Notes: generated by a model from the sequence alone, not told the origin. A stretch of DNA of 36,801 bases from Candidatus Acidiferrum typicum (GCA_025463055.1 JAOAPV010000116.1:1-36801), one strand, 5' to 3'. Shown: positions 16,535-24,879, numbered from the stretch's first letter. Numbers and translations are program-made.

Positions 16535-16685
16535 TTCGGCCCGTGGCGCAGATCCAATTGTTTCCGGGGAGGTGTTTGGTCGCGACTTCGGCGAATCCGG
16601 CCTGGGTTAGGAGGTCGCGGTGCTCTGCGTCGCTCAGGTATGCGGCACGGAGGAGCGGCATCGGTTCTCGAACTTGTTTGGCTCT
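16524..16685 (-). pseudogene. C-terminal relic of a SAM-dependent methyltransferase
   Basis: An open minus-strand stretch of about 53 codons lies between a TAA (16686-16688) and a TAG (16524-16526). It includes MPLLRAAYLSDAEHRDLLTQ, then AGFAEV, and ends NNWICATGRSVT. This matches the usual tail of class I methyltransferases (LL..AGF..V, ending WICA.GRK). The SAM-binding Rossmann part is absent upstream, where a different gene ends at 16698. I read it as the remaining tail of a gene destroyed by rearrangement. The family identification is from memory of conserved tails. Confidence 0.6.
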
Positions 16686-16697
16686 TTAGCGAGCGTT

Positions 16698-17651
16698 CTA
16701 TGCTGCGAGGTCGTAGCGGCTGGTGCCGCTGGGTGATTCTATAGAGGCGGATCGGTCGGCGATCTTGGGTTTTCTGGTCTCAAACAGATTGAAGATGGCT
16801 TCCACTGCGAAGCCGCTGGCAAGACCAAACACGTAGAATGCCGCCGGAGAAAGGGAACTACGGTCGGAGTGATCCAGATGAAAGAGTGGAAAATCGATGA
16901 TGCGAAGCTGCAGGATCAAGGCGACAACTACGGCAAGGAGGGCGCCAAAAGCTCCGCGAAAGAGGAGACTGGCCTGATCTGCTTGCACATCGTTGCTGAC
17001 CAGATGCCGTTGACGAAGTCGCATGGTGGCTACGACGAGGGCGCCGATGCCTCCAAAGGCGGCGGTGATCATCAGCTGCCAGGGAGAATCGGACGGTACT
17101 TTCCGGATTGCGAGGGACACCAGCGAACAAATCACGAGCACACACAGGAATGCAGCGAGGTACAACGCTCGCCGAATAAGCCGCGAGCGAATCTCGCTGT
17201 CATGCCTTTTCCGGACGCCACATTCATGGATGGCTTTTGCGAGCGAAGCGATCTCCGCACGCAGGTTGGCGTCGACATGGCCGAGGCGAACGTCGCGCTC
17301 GATTTGCGCTAGTTTATGGCCGGGCCACACGTCGTGATTGGGCTCATCGAGCACGTCGAGCCGGGAACGCAATTCGAGAATGAGGCCAAGAAGATCCTCC
17401 TGCTCAGCAAGGGGAATGTAACCCTCATACGCGAGTTCGTATGAATTCCACCGACCGATGGGATTGCTTTCCTGGCTGATGGCGTTGAGATGGTTTTCGA
17501 TCTGGTGAACCGTTTCGGCAGAAGCTTTGCCGGCCTGGCGAATCAGCTTGATCTTATCTCGCAGGAATTGAGACTTCGAGGAAAGATTCAGCTCGTCATA
17601 GGTGAGCTCGAACCTGTGAACACGCAGCGCCGGGCTCATTGTAATTTGCAT
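16698..17651 (-). CDS. Coiled-coil protein with four C-terminal transmembrane helices
   Basis: A protein of 317 residues with no family I recognise. Start ATG 17651 is supported by a GGGAG ribosome site seven bases upstream; the open frame continues further but without such a site. Residues about 1-150 are soluble and helical (for example ELTYDELNLSSKSQFLRDKI), followed by four hydrophobic segments: around LYLAAFLCVLVICSLVSLAI, LMITAAFGGIGALVVATM, GAFGALLAVVVALILQL and AAFYVFGLASGFAVEAIF. It is probably an inner-membrane protein with a large cytoplasmic head. Neighbours give no hint: a methyltransferase relic downstream and a GT-C-like gene on the other strand. Confidence 0.8.
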   Translation of the reverse strand: MQITMSPALRVHRFELTYDELNLSSKSQFLRDKIKLIRQAGKASAETVHQIENHLNAISQESNPIGRWNSYELAYEGYIPLAEQEDLLGLILELRSRLDVLDEPNHDVWPGHKLAQIERDVRLGHVDANLRAEIASLAKAIHECGVRKRHDSEIRSRLIRRALYLAAFLCVLVICSLVSLAIRKVPSDSPWQLMITAAFGGIGALVVATMRLRQRHLVSNDVQADQASLLFRGAFGALLAVVVALILQLRIIDFPLFHLDHSDRSSLSPAAFYVFGLASGFAVEAIFNLFETRKPKIADRSASIESPSGTSRYDLAA

Positions 17652-17989
17652 GATCCAACTCCCATTTTGTGTTGCGGACTTCCTGGGGGTAGAAGGCCCG
17701 TGGATTGACGGGGAAGCTGGGAATGTCGGACGCCAACCTCGCCACAAGTTTAAAGGCTCCCCGGAGGTGGCGCAACTGCTAGAGCTAAGCGATCAGGTAG
17801 AAATGTCTTCAGGGGGCTAAAGCCCAGGTCACTCGTCGTTATTACGTGCGGTAGGGAATCCGGCGATGTCGGTACCATGCGCGTTGTGGCAGACGATTGC
17901 TTTGTATAAAGCTGCCGATCGTGACGAATTGCTTACGCGAGCCGCGGTTGACGCTGCGTTCGAGTCGCTAGATGTATTAACCTGTAATT
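17652..17989. other. 338-bp spacer with a palindrome and an amidase scrap
   Basis: It contains GGGCTAAAGCCC (17814-17825), a member of the palindrome family, and a 32-bp piece (17854-17885) matching the amidase gene. No gene is credible, although a frame with an M-S-V-P-C-A start runs through it. Confidence 0.6.
17854..17885 (+). pseudogene. 32-bp fragment of an amidase gene (GNPAMSVPCA motif)
   Basis: This stretch matches 10315-10346 inside the amidase at 30 of 32 bases and keeps the same frame, encoding the conserved amidase motif G-N-P-A-M-S-V-P-C-A-L. Sequence on both sides is unrelated, so it is a relic of a second amidase gene or a small patch copied from the first. Confidence 0.6.
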
Positions 17990-19459
17990 ATGCAGAGCAA
18001 GTTCGTTCAGCAGCAAACATCGGAGACGGCAAAATGGCGGCGATTGGTGAATTGCTCCGGGTATTGGAAGGCTCTGATTATTCTGTTCCTGTTGACGCTC
18101 CCCTTTCTTCATGGGGAAGTCGACGGGGATGGCATCGGCTACTACGCTCACCTGCGTTCTCCCTTGATCGACCACAATTTTGCTTATGCGACGGACTGGA
18201 AAGACCCGCATGACGTCGATCGGTTGGCTTATGCGACGGACTGGAAAGACCCGCAGGAGGTTGATCGGACGCTAGTGAAGCACGTCTGGGAGAATCCAGT
18301 TCGCAGGCCGGGCCACCTGCCCAACTATTTCACCGTCGGTCCGGCCATTCTCTGGAGCCCATTCGTTGTAAGCACACATATTGTCGTAGTCGCGTTAAGT
18401 CATCTCGGAGTGCACGTCGTGCCGGATGGCAAATCGAGGCCCTATATGGGTGCGATGGCGATGGCCACAGCGCTCTACGGATTCGCGGGGCTATGCATCT
18501 CTTTTTCCATATCGCGACAATTTGTTGCCGAGCGCTGGGCCTTTTGGGCCACGGTAGGCGTTTGGCTGGGGACGTCGCTGCCAGTTTATATGTATCTGCA
18601 CACGTCTTGGTCGCATGCTTTTTCAGCTTTCACGACGTCACTTTTCCTATGGTATTGGTTGAGAACGCGCGAATCGCGAACGGGCTGGCAGTGGCTGATC
18701 TTGGGATTGTTGGCCGGGCTGATGATTGAAGTCTACTACCTCAATGTCGTGTTTCTTCTCGCTCCGTTGTGGGAAGCTGCTTGTGCTTACCTTGAATTGT
18801 GGCGAGATCACGCGGATGGGCTAAATCGGATAGGGAAGATTTTGCGGCTGCATTTGGCGGGTATCCTTGGAGCTTTGGTCGCGCTGCTGCCCACGTTCAT
18901 CATCAAGCAAGTCGTCTTTGGAAGTCCCTTTACCCCTGGACCATATTCTCTGCGGTTATGGAACTGGAGTGCGCCTGTATTTTGGAAGGTTTTGTTTTCG
19001 GCGACTCACGGTCTGCTTGTGTTTACTCCCATTGTGCTTCTTGCGTTTCTGGGACTCTTTTATCTATATGGTTTTAATCGGACCGTTGGAGCCATCTCCC
19101 TTTCTGTGGTACTGGCGTTTTATGCCTTGATCGCATTTTATCCTGGGTGGAGTAGTGTATTCGGCTTTGGCAATCGCTATTTTATATCCCTGACGCCCCT
19201 GTTTGTTTTGGGACTGGCGTGCGCACTTGCATTTGCAGAGCGATTTTGGCGTGATCACAGACGCGCTTCGCTCCGGCTGGTGCCGCTAATTCTGATTTTT
19301 GTTATTTGGAATTTAGGGCTGATCTATCAATGGCGCACGCATCTTATGCCAACGCGCAGCGCGGTCTATTGGGACGAGGTCATTTATGTGCAGTTTCACG
19401 ATGTTCCGATGCAAGCGCTTCACGACCTGATAGCGAGGTTTGCCCCTCAAAGCAATTAG
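17990..19459 (+). CDS. Multi-pass membrane protein, GT-C glycosyltransferase-like
   Basis: A protein of 489 residues with about ten hydrophobic helices. The first helix (about 27-41, KALIILFLLTLPFLHG) is followed by an acidic loop EVDGDGIGYYAHLRS. That fits GT-C enzymes of the ArnT/PMT type, where an Asp near the first periplasmic loop is catalytic and the donor is a polyprenyl-phosphate sugar. The assignment is by topology and this motif, not by a strong signature. Residues about 64-93 contain a 15-residue tandem duplication (AYATDWKDP appears twice), encoded by a 45-bp repeat. Start ATG 17990 was chosen as the first in frame. No other glycosylation genes are nearby. Confidence 0.7.
   Translation: MQSKFVQQQTSETAKWRRLVNCSGYWKALIILFLLTLPFLHGEVDGDGIGYYAHLRSPLIDHNFAYATDWKDPHDVDRLAYATDWKDPQEVDRTLVKHVWENPVRRPGHLPNYFTVGPAILWSPFVVSTHIVVVALSHLGVHVVPDGKSRPYMGAMAMATALYGFAGLCISFSISRQFVAERWAFWATVGVWLGTSLPVYMYLHTSWSHAFSAFTTSLFLWYWLRTRESRTGWQWLILGLLAGLMIEVYYLNVVFLLAPLWEAACAYLELWRDHADGLNRIGKILRLHLAGILGALVALLPTFIIKQVVFGSPFTPGPYSLRLWNWSAPVFWKVLFSATHGLLVFTPIVLLAFLGLFYLYGFNRTVGAISLSVVLAFYALIAFYPGWSSVFGFGNRYFISLTPLFVLGLACALAFAERFWRDHRRASLRLVPLILIFVIWNLGLIYQWRTHLMPTRSAVYWDEVIYVQFHDVPMQALHDLIARFAPQSN
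18182..18271 (+). repeat. In-frame 45-bp tandem duplication
   Basis: Units 18182-18226 and 18227-18271 share GCTTATGCGACGGACTGGAA and AGACCCGCA exactly, then diverge slightly (TGACGTCGATCGG against GGAGGTTGATCGG). The repeat preserves the frame and adds 15 residues to the first large loop of the membrane protein. Confidence 0.9.
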
Positions 19460-19734
19460 AGACCTGAGGCTCGGGGCTGCCAATTCGAGCGAGCGAAGAA
19501 CACAGGGAGGCGCCTCCCTGGCGTCGAATAGCAGCCGCTCCCGCAGGGCGGGTAGCGGTGTTCCTTCGTTCCCATCTTGGATGCGCCTGGGGAAGGGCTC
19601 TTGTGGCGGGCTCCTGCGAAACAAAGAAAAAGCCGGAGCCCGCCCGGTAAGATCATTCGGGGTGCAGACAGCGCACTTCAGAAGTGGGCGCTATACAGGC
19701 TGATTCCGGAAGGATGCGGCCCAGATTCGGTCAA
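19460..19734. repeat. Repeat-type spacer with long hairpins
   Basis: A GC-rich spacer of repeat character. It holds GGGAGGCGCCTCCC (about 19505-19518, perfect palindrome) and a 10-bp stem GGCGGGCTCC (19605-19614) with GGAGCCCGCC (19635-19644), loop 20 nt. The loop-and-arm text GAAAAAGCCGGAGCCCGC resembles 13291-13307 (GAAAAAGCGGAGCCCGC), and the following AGAAGTGGGCGCTATACAGG resembles 13330-13350. It may also stop transcription of the upstream gene. Confidence 0.65.
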
Positions 19735-20097
19735 TTAAAGAGTCGCGGGGACGCTATAGTGCGATGCAATGAGCTGCCATTTTCCGCCGACTTTCATCCA
19801 CACGTCGGTTAGGCGATCGTGATAGTCGTAGGGTCTTCCGCCAAACTGGCCGCGTTCGTGATAGGCAGCAGTCAGCACCGCTATGTTTTCGTGCATGTGA
19901 ATCTTGAGGTCTGTTACGTCGGCGATATCGACGCGCAACGGTCCGGCGTTATAGCTGATGAAGCCGACCTTGCCGTACGTGCTGCCGTCTTCCAAAGTGA
20001 TTACGTAATCTTCTGCCAGCAGGCCCGCAACCGCGGCGATTTGCCGCTGCTTATAGGCATCCACCCACTTCAATTCCAGGACACGAATGTTCGCCAC
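19735..20097 (-). CDS. SnoaL/DUF4440-like (NTF2-fold) protein
   Basis: A protein of 120 residues from a GTG start. The pattern VLELKWVDAYKQRQ, LLAEDYVITLEDGS and DVWMKVGGKWQLIASHYS is that of DUF4440/SnoaL-like NTF2-fold proteins, small cone-shaped domains that bind ligands or act as enzymes; the function here is unknown. Family members in this group often have a signal peptide ending just before QEKSD. Here the codons for that peptide exist upstream (ATG 20180) but in another frame, with a TGA in the present frame, so the protein is either cytoplasmic or non-functional. A single indel or a sequencing error explains this equally well. Confidence 0.75.
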   Translation of the reverse strand: MANIRVLELKWVDAYKQRQIAAVAGLLAEDYVITLEDGSTYGKVGFISYNAGPLRVDIADVTDLKIHMHENIAVLTAAYHERGQFGGRPYDYHDRLTDVWMKVGGKWQLIASHYSVPATL

Positions 20098-20180
20098 GTC
20101 CGATTTTTCTTGCGCAGGTCACGGACGGCGAAGCATCCAAGCAGACAGAGAAGTAAGGCCGAGAATATCAGAGCGCGCAT
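20098..20180 (-). pseudogene. Out-of-frame signal peptide of the DUF4440-like gene
   Basis: ATG at 20180 opens MRALIFSALLLCLLGCFAVR, a typical lipoprotein or Sec signal, but the frame runs out at a TGA within the DUF4440-like gene. The coding frame of that gene reads P-A-Q-E-K-S-D just upstream of its GTG and meets a TGA before it. A one- or two-base shift around 20115-20125 would fuse the two. Confidence 0.6.
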
Positions 20181-20314
20181 ATTTTTATGGAATCCGCCTT
20201 TGGACACTCGAGAGTTGCAGGAAGTATACGCGATTCCGCTGCTAGAAATATGTGAAGAGGTTTCACGTCTGGAGTGCCCGCAACAAGCGGGCTAGCGTCG
20301 CTAATCCAAGAAGG

Positions 20315-20701
20315 CTATGCTGTGGATGGCGATACCTGCTGGACTGATTGTTTCGGCGGGGCGAGTGCAAGCAGCGCTGCACCAATCACAACGAGTACAG
20401 CGGAACCGATCAAGAAACCTACCTTTTCGCTCGGGATGTGGAAGCCGAGGATCGTCATCACTATGGCGTGAGCGAAACTCGACCACGCCGCGAATGCGAA
20501 CAGGCTACGATGCGCCGAGGGGTTACGCGCGGCCACTAGCAAGGAAACTCCCAGCGTGAAATACAGGCTCATCATCATGGTGTCGCCGGTATCGTCTGAC
20601 GGACTCGGGTGCCATAGCGACATCACCACTGGATAAATCGCCGCGACAAAAAGCAATCCTACCAACACCATCACAACCTTCAGCGCGCGCTCTCGATACA
20701 T
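20315..20701 (-). CDS. Small four-TM membrane protein (DUF6632-like)
   Basis: A protein of 128 residues with four hydrophobic helices: about 8-29 (VVMVLVGLLFVAAIYPVVMS), 44-60, 67-88 and 94-113. Sequence features such as RERALKVV at the start, MSLWHP and RNPSAHRSLFAFAAWSSFAHA resemble a family I recall as DUF6632 in soil bacteria; function is unknown. It probably sits in the inner membrane. It has the same orientation as the OlsB-like gene upstream (33 bp away) and may be co-transcribed with it. Confidence 0.72.
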   Translation of the reverse strand: MYRERALKVVMVLVGLLFVAAIYPVVMSLWHPSPSDDTGDTMMMSLYFTLGVSLLVAARNPSAHRSLFAFAAWSSFAHAIVMTILGFHIPSEKVGFLIGSAVLVVIGAALLALAPPKQSVQQVSPSTA

Positions 20702-20733
20702 GGCGCCCTCCCGCTAAATATTGCACTGCAATG

Positions 20734-21501
20734 TTACTCGAAGAAGCGTGTGCGGAGGCGATCAGGGATGTGGTGGATGTCGACGAGTGTAAGGAAGTCG
20801 ATGGTGCGGAACTCGGGGTCGATGGCTGGCGGGCCGCAGAGGCGGCCGGAGACATCGAGGTAGGCGCGGAAGAGGCGCGGCGTGCGCGGGGGCGCGGCGA
20901 ATTCGCGGGTTTGTTTGCAGCCTGAGGCAGGGTGAGGTTGGGTCCGCAGGGCGGGCTCGACTAGATATTTATCGCGGAGAGCGTGGTAGAGCGCCATACC
21001 TTCGTTTTGGTCCTGCGAGGTGAGGGAACTGCAGCCGATGAGATAACGGGCGTTGCAAAGCGTGGCGTAGGAGGCGATGCCTTTCCAGAGGAGGAATAGT
21101 GCAGTCGTGCTGCGGTAATTCTCGTGGACGCATGCGCGACCTAGCTCCAGGATTTCTCCGCGAATGCCCTCGAACGGCGTGAGGTCGAAAAGCTGCGCGC
21201 TGTAATAGCCGAGATTGCCCTTGGCGCGGTAGCCGGTCTGCATGCGGTAGGTGCCGACCAGCATGCCGGTGGCGGAATCGCGGACCATCAGGTGGTCGCA
21301 GACTACGTCGAAGCCGTCGCGGTCGAGGCCGGTGGCGTGGGAGTCGAGCAGGCCTTCGCCCATCTCGCAGTTGAACACCTCGTAGCGGAGACGCTGACAG
21401 GCAATGAGGTCGTCCATATTTTGCGCTAGCGAAAGACGAAAGAGGGAAGTGGATTTTGCCAGGCTTTCGCAGTCTTGGGTTAGGACGGCGGTAGTGGGCA
21501 T
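20734..21501 (-). CDS. OlsB-like N-acyltransferase (GNAT fold)
   Basis: A protein of 255 residues. The pattern LRYEVFNCEMGEG, DHLMVRDSATGMLVGTYRM, YSAQLFDLTPFEGIRGEILE followed by LGRACVHENYRS, and YLIGCSSLTSQDQNEGMALY is that of OlsB/hemolysin-like acyltransferases. These move a 3-hydroxyacyl group from ACP to ornithine (or another amine) in the first step of aminolipid synthesis. The C-terminus (PRLFRAYLDVSGRLCGPPAI) is also typical. No olsA-type second acyltransferase lies next to it, so either the partner is elsewhere or a different N-acyl product is made. It acts at the cytoplasmic membrane face. Confidence 0.85.
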   Translation of the reverse strand: MPTTAVLTQDCESLAKSTSLFRLSLAQNMDDLIACQRLRYEVFNCEMGEGLLDSHATGLDRDGFDVVCDHLMVRDSATGMLVGTYRMQTGYRAKGNLGYYSAQLFDLTPFEGIRGEILELGRACVHENYRSTTALFLLWKGIASYATLCNARYLIGCSSLTSQDQNEGMALYHALRDKYLVEPALRTQPHPASGCKQTREFAAPPRTPRLFRAYLDVSGRLCGPPAIDPEFRTIDFLTLVDIHHIPDRLRTRFFE

Positions 21502-21647
21502 GAGGGCAGTTTCGGGCAGGGTAGATTACGGGAATGTTGCGGGGGCGTGATTTGCGTGTTGTGGAGCGCAAACAGCTAGTAGCAGTTGTGGAGCGACGTG
21601 GCGGTAATAAAATCGTCCTGACGAAAGCGGTCGAGCGGGTGGGGAGG

Positions 21648-23822
21648 CTATGCGTGGGCGGCGAGCGCGGTGGGCAGGGTGAACTGAAAGGTGGTACCGC
21701 GCCCGGATGCACTGTTGGCCCACAAGCGGCCGCCATGGGACTCAATGATAGAGCGACTGATGGGCAGTCCCATCCCAGTCCCGTTATCCTTGGTCGTAAA
21801 GAATGCCCTGAAGATCTGGTCTGCCTGCTCAGGGGGGACTCCCACACCGGTATCCCGGACCCCGATCAGGATTTGGCCATCGTGGGGTTCCGACTTGATC
21901 GTAAGTTCACTTCCGACACTTGTATCTTTCATGGCCTCGATGCCATTGAGCACGAGGTTCATGAAGACCTGCTGAAGTTGCACGCGGTCTGCCATGACCT
22001 TGGGAAGATCCTCCGCAAGCTCGGTGCGGATTGAGATCGAGTAGCGGTTCGCTTCGCCCCGCAACAAGGCAATCATTTCTCGAACGAGTTCATTTACATC
22101 AACTAACTCACGCTGCAGCGCGCCCTTCTTGAACAGCAAACTGACTCTGTTAATGATGTCCGCCGCGCGCGTAGCGTCTTTAACGAGCCTGGATGCGGCT
22201 TCGGATGCCTCCGCCACGTCCGGATCGTCGCGACGAAGCCATCGCAGGCAGGTCTGAGCGTTTGTTACTGCCGCGGAGATTGGCTGCTTGATCTCGTGGG
22301 CGAGAGAAGCAGTTAGCTCGCCCATCGTGGTCACCCGATTTATGTGCGCGAGATCCGCCTGGGCCTGACGCAAGCGTTCGCGCTCCTCCCGCGCCAGCTT
22401 GCGTTCGATGGCAATGCCGGCGAGGTGGGTGGCCATTTCCAGGGCGTGGGTCTCAGCCTGGCTCGGACCGCGCGGTTCGCGATAATACATCGCAAACGAG
22501 CCCAGCACTTTGCCCGAATGCGCGAGTATGGGAGTGGACCAGCAGGCGCGGAATCCATAGGGCTCGACCACGGCTCGGTACGGCACCCAGAGCGGATCCT
22601 GGAGAATGTCAGTGACCACGACAGGTTCTCCGCGGTACATGGCGGTGCCGCATGATCCCGACTTCGGTCCGATGGAAAGGCCGTCGATCGCCTTGTTGTA
22701 GGGTTTGGGAAGACTGGGGGCGGCGCCGTGGCGCACGTGCAGCCCGTCCTCATCGAGGAGCAGAACAGAGCAAAGCAAGCCGGTAAATTGGGCTTCCACT
22801 ACGAGCACCAGGTTCTCGAGTATTTCCTGCAGCGGAGCATCGCGGGCTATCATCTCCAAGATACGACTCTCTCCGTCACGCAGAGCCTCTGCCCGCTTGC
22901 GTTCGGTCACATCCATCAAGATGCCCACGAATTCGCCGACATAGCCGGACGGGCTGAAAACGGGATGGCCTACACAATGCACGTATTTCGTCGTACCGTC
23001 TGGAAGAACGACTCGGAAATGCGCCTCGAAATCCTTCCCCGTGGAGGTTGCTGTGTCGGAGATTTCAACGACCCGAGATCGATCTTCCGGATGCATACGC
23101 TGTACAAATTCTTCGAAGGGAGGCATCCCGTTTTCCAGATCGAAACCATACAAGCGGGAATGCTCCTCGGACGAGTGACGCATCTGTCGCGTGGCGAAAT
23201 TGCATGCCCAGCTACCTGTGTGCGTCAGCCTCTGTGCGTCTGCTAAATAGGACTCGCTCCTCTGCAGATCGGCAGTGCGTTCCGTTACCTTGATCTCAAG
23301 TTCGCTGCGGGCTTGACGGAGTTCGGCTAACTTGGCGTCGAGTTCGTGACGCAGGCGGGCGTTCTGGAAGGCGGCCGCAGCGTGATTCGCCGCCACGGAA
23401 AGCAGCAGTTGGTCAATTTCGTTGGGGAAATCGGTACGAGCGCACGCCGCAGCAACCAAGCCACCCTCGGCGTTAACGCCAATGGGAATGACAACACCGC
23501 AGCATGGGTCCGCGCCACCAACATCGCTTACGATTTGCTTAGACGAAAACTGGACGACGGCGCCCTGGTTAGCTTGCAGCCATTCGGGGAAAGCTTTCCA
23601 GGCATGCCCTCGGGTTACTTCGACGGCGCCGGCGCCCTTGTGATCACACAAACGCACAAAAGCGAAATCCAGGTGCAGCGAGCCGACCAGCGCATCGACA
23701 AGCCCGTCGGCAATGATGGGCGGGTCTCTCCCGACCCACGCCGCCGGGATTGTGGAAAGAGCTACCAGTTCTCGAAGCGCTCCTCGCAGGGCCCCAGTGT
23801 CAGGATGCGGCTCGAGGCACAC
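21648..23822 (-). CDS. GAF-PAS-GAF hybrid-sensor histidine kinase (HisKA type)
   Basis: A protein of 724 residues without transmembrane helices. Order: N-terminal GAF-like domain (about 10-155, starting LRELVALSTIPAAWVG), coiled coil (about 158-190), PAS with PAC tail (about 192-312), second GAF (about 318-475), HisKA with His509 in TASLAHEIKQPISAAVTN, and HATPase_c with N-box VFMNLVLNGIEAM, DTGVGVPP and GTGMGLPISRSI. The kinase core is intact. The GTG start at 23822 directly follows the TAA of the MEDS-domain gene, so the two are translationally coupled. No receiver protein is adjacent. Confidence 0.92.
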   Translation of the reverse strand: MCLEPHPDTGALRGALRELVALSTIPAAWVGRDPPIIADGLVDALVGSLHLDFAFVRLCDHKGAGAVEVTRGHAWKAFPEWLQANQGAVVQFSSKQIVSDVGGADPCCGVVIPIGVNAEGGLVAAACARTDFPNEIDQLLLSVAANHAAAAFQNARLRHELDAKLAELRQARSELEIKVTERTADLQRSESYLADAQRLTHTGSWACNFATRQMRHSSEEHSRLYGFDLENGMPPFEEFVQRMHPEDRSRVVEISDTATSTGKDFEAHFRVVLPDGTTKYVHCVGHPVFSPSGYVGEFVGILMDVTERKRAEALRDGESRILEMIARDAPLQEILENLVLVVEAQFTGLLCSVLLLDEDGLHVRHGAAPSLPKPYNKAIDGLSIGPKSGSCGTAMYRGEPVVVTDILQDPLWVPYRAVVEPYGFRACWSTPILAHSGKVLGSFAMYYREPRGPSQAETHALEMATHLAGIAIERKLAREERERLRQAQADLAHINRVTTMGELTASLAHEIKQPISAAVTNAQTCLRWLRRDDPDVAEASEAASRLVKDATRAADIINRVSLLFKKGALQRELVDVNELVREMIALLRGEANRYSISIRTELAEDLPKVMADRVQLQQVFMNLVLNGIEAMKDTSVGSELTIKSEPHDGQILIGVRDTGVGVPPEQADQIFRAFFTTKDNGTGMGLPISRSIIESHGGRLWANSASGRGTTFQFTLPTALAAHA

Positions 23823-24476
23823 TTAGTTCGCCGCGGCTGCAGCTTTCCGAATCGACCGACGCTCCCGCAACTCCAGGAGAAACTGTTCGGGAGGAACGAA
23901 GAAAGGGTTCTCCTGCAATAAACCGCCGACAATCACAAGTGGATGGGTGCGCAGGGCGTCCATTACCACGCTCGCGCTGAATTTTGACAGATCATAGGCG
24001 CAAATCACTATGTCGTCATACTTGGGCACGACGTAGTTGACGCGGGTCTCGAATTCGATGAGGTCTTCGGTGCCCGGTAAGTCGACGAGCGCCCATTCCA
24101 TGTGCGCCAGGAATCTTGTCTGCGCGTATCCTGCCGCTGGCCCGGACTGGAGCACTTTCTCGAACGATGCGAGCCAAGACTCCTGGTCAAAGCGGCCGCC
24201 GCGGAGCGGAGCGTCGTGCCAGGAGCGCACCTCCAACTGGCCGGAGTCTATCGCCTTTTGCACGTCGACACCTCCTTCGGCGAGCCGCCGGAGATGGTCT
24301 TGCCGTTGGCCAAGGTCCACTAAATGGAAAGCTTTATCTCCCTTGTCGAAGCCCTCTTTGATGAAGGAGCCAAGCACACGGTGCTCCTCGTCACTGCTGT
24401 TGAAGAAAGCGCAAACATGACGGTGGCCCCCCAGACTGCTTCGGTCAAACTGCACGGAATGACTCTTGGTTGCCAT
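23823..24476 (-). CDS. MEDS-domain (DcmR-type sensory) protein
   Basis: A protein of 217 residues consisting of one MEDS domain, first described in the DcmR regulator and found beside histidine kinases. It shows HVCAFFNSSDEEHRVLGSFI, FDKGDKAFHLVDLGQ, the central SWHDAPLRGGRFDQ and a late CAYDLSKFSASVVMDALRTHP. It has no DNA-binding or kinase part, so it likely senses a small molecule and passes the signal to the kinase whose start codon follows its stop directly. Start ATG 24476 has a GAGGTG ribosome site. The ligand is unknown. Confidence 0.88.
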   Translation of the reverse strand: MATKSHSVQFDRSSLGGHRHVCAFFNSSDEEHRVLGSFIKEGFDKGDKAFHLVDLGQRQDHLRRLAEGGVDVQKAIDSGQLEVRSWHDAPLRGGRFDQESWLASFEKVLQSGPAAGYAQTRFLAHMEWALVDLPGTEDLIEFETRVNYVVPKYDDIVICAYDLSKFSASVVMDALRTHPLVIVGGLLQENPFFVPPEQFLLELRERRSIRKAAAAAN

Positions 24477-24479
24477 ATA

Positions 24480-24677
24480 TCACCTCAATAGATGTAGGAA
24501 TGGGATGAGGATGGCCGCAAACAAAGCGGCGAACACAGAGAACATGTCTACGGCGATCGATGCCAGGAAAAGCGCGCACGGCACGCTGAAATACCGGTGG
24601 AGAAGCGGCAGCGCGAATGCGATTGACGACGCAGAGAAGTGTTGGACCGTCGTACGGAACGGCGACGAGAGGAACAA
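24480..24677 (-). CDS. Possible small membrane protein (weak)
   Basis: A 65-residue open frame with a TTG start whose last third is strongly hydrophobic (ASIAVDMFSVFAALFAAILI). Its TGA lies in the ribosome site of the MEDS gene, so it could be a leader peptide coupled to that operon. No good ribosome site and no known family; it may be chance. Confidence 0.3.
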   Translation of the reverse strand: MFLSSPFRTTVQHFSASSIAFALPLLHRYFSVPCALFLASIAVDMFSVFAALFAAILIPFLHLLR

Positions 24678-24879
24678 CTATGGTGGGGCCTTGATGCGCC
24701 ATGGCTCACCTCATCTGGATAGCGTCAAGCTGGGTTGCGCAACGGCTTCCGAAGGAAAACATCATATCGCAGAAGCCGCAACTCGACCAGTGTCGGTTTA
24801 TCGTCTGCGTTAGCTCGATATTTTGTCGCCGTTAACGGATTCCAATAGCTTTGGTGGGTTGGAGGTGAGACGAGAAAAG

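Noticed and set aside
17866-18213. 115-residue frame starting in the amidase scrap
   Set aside because: Its start is the relic amidase motif and most of it overlaps the membrane-protein gene in another frame.
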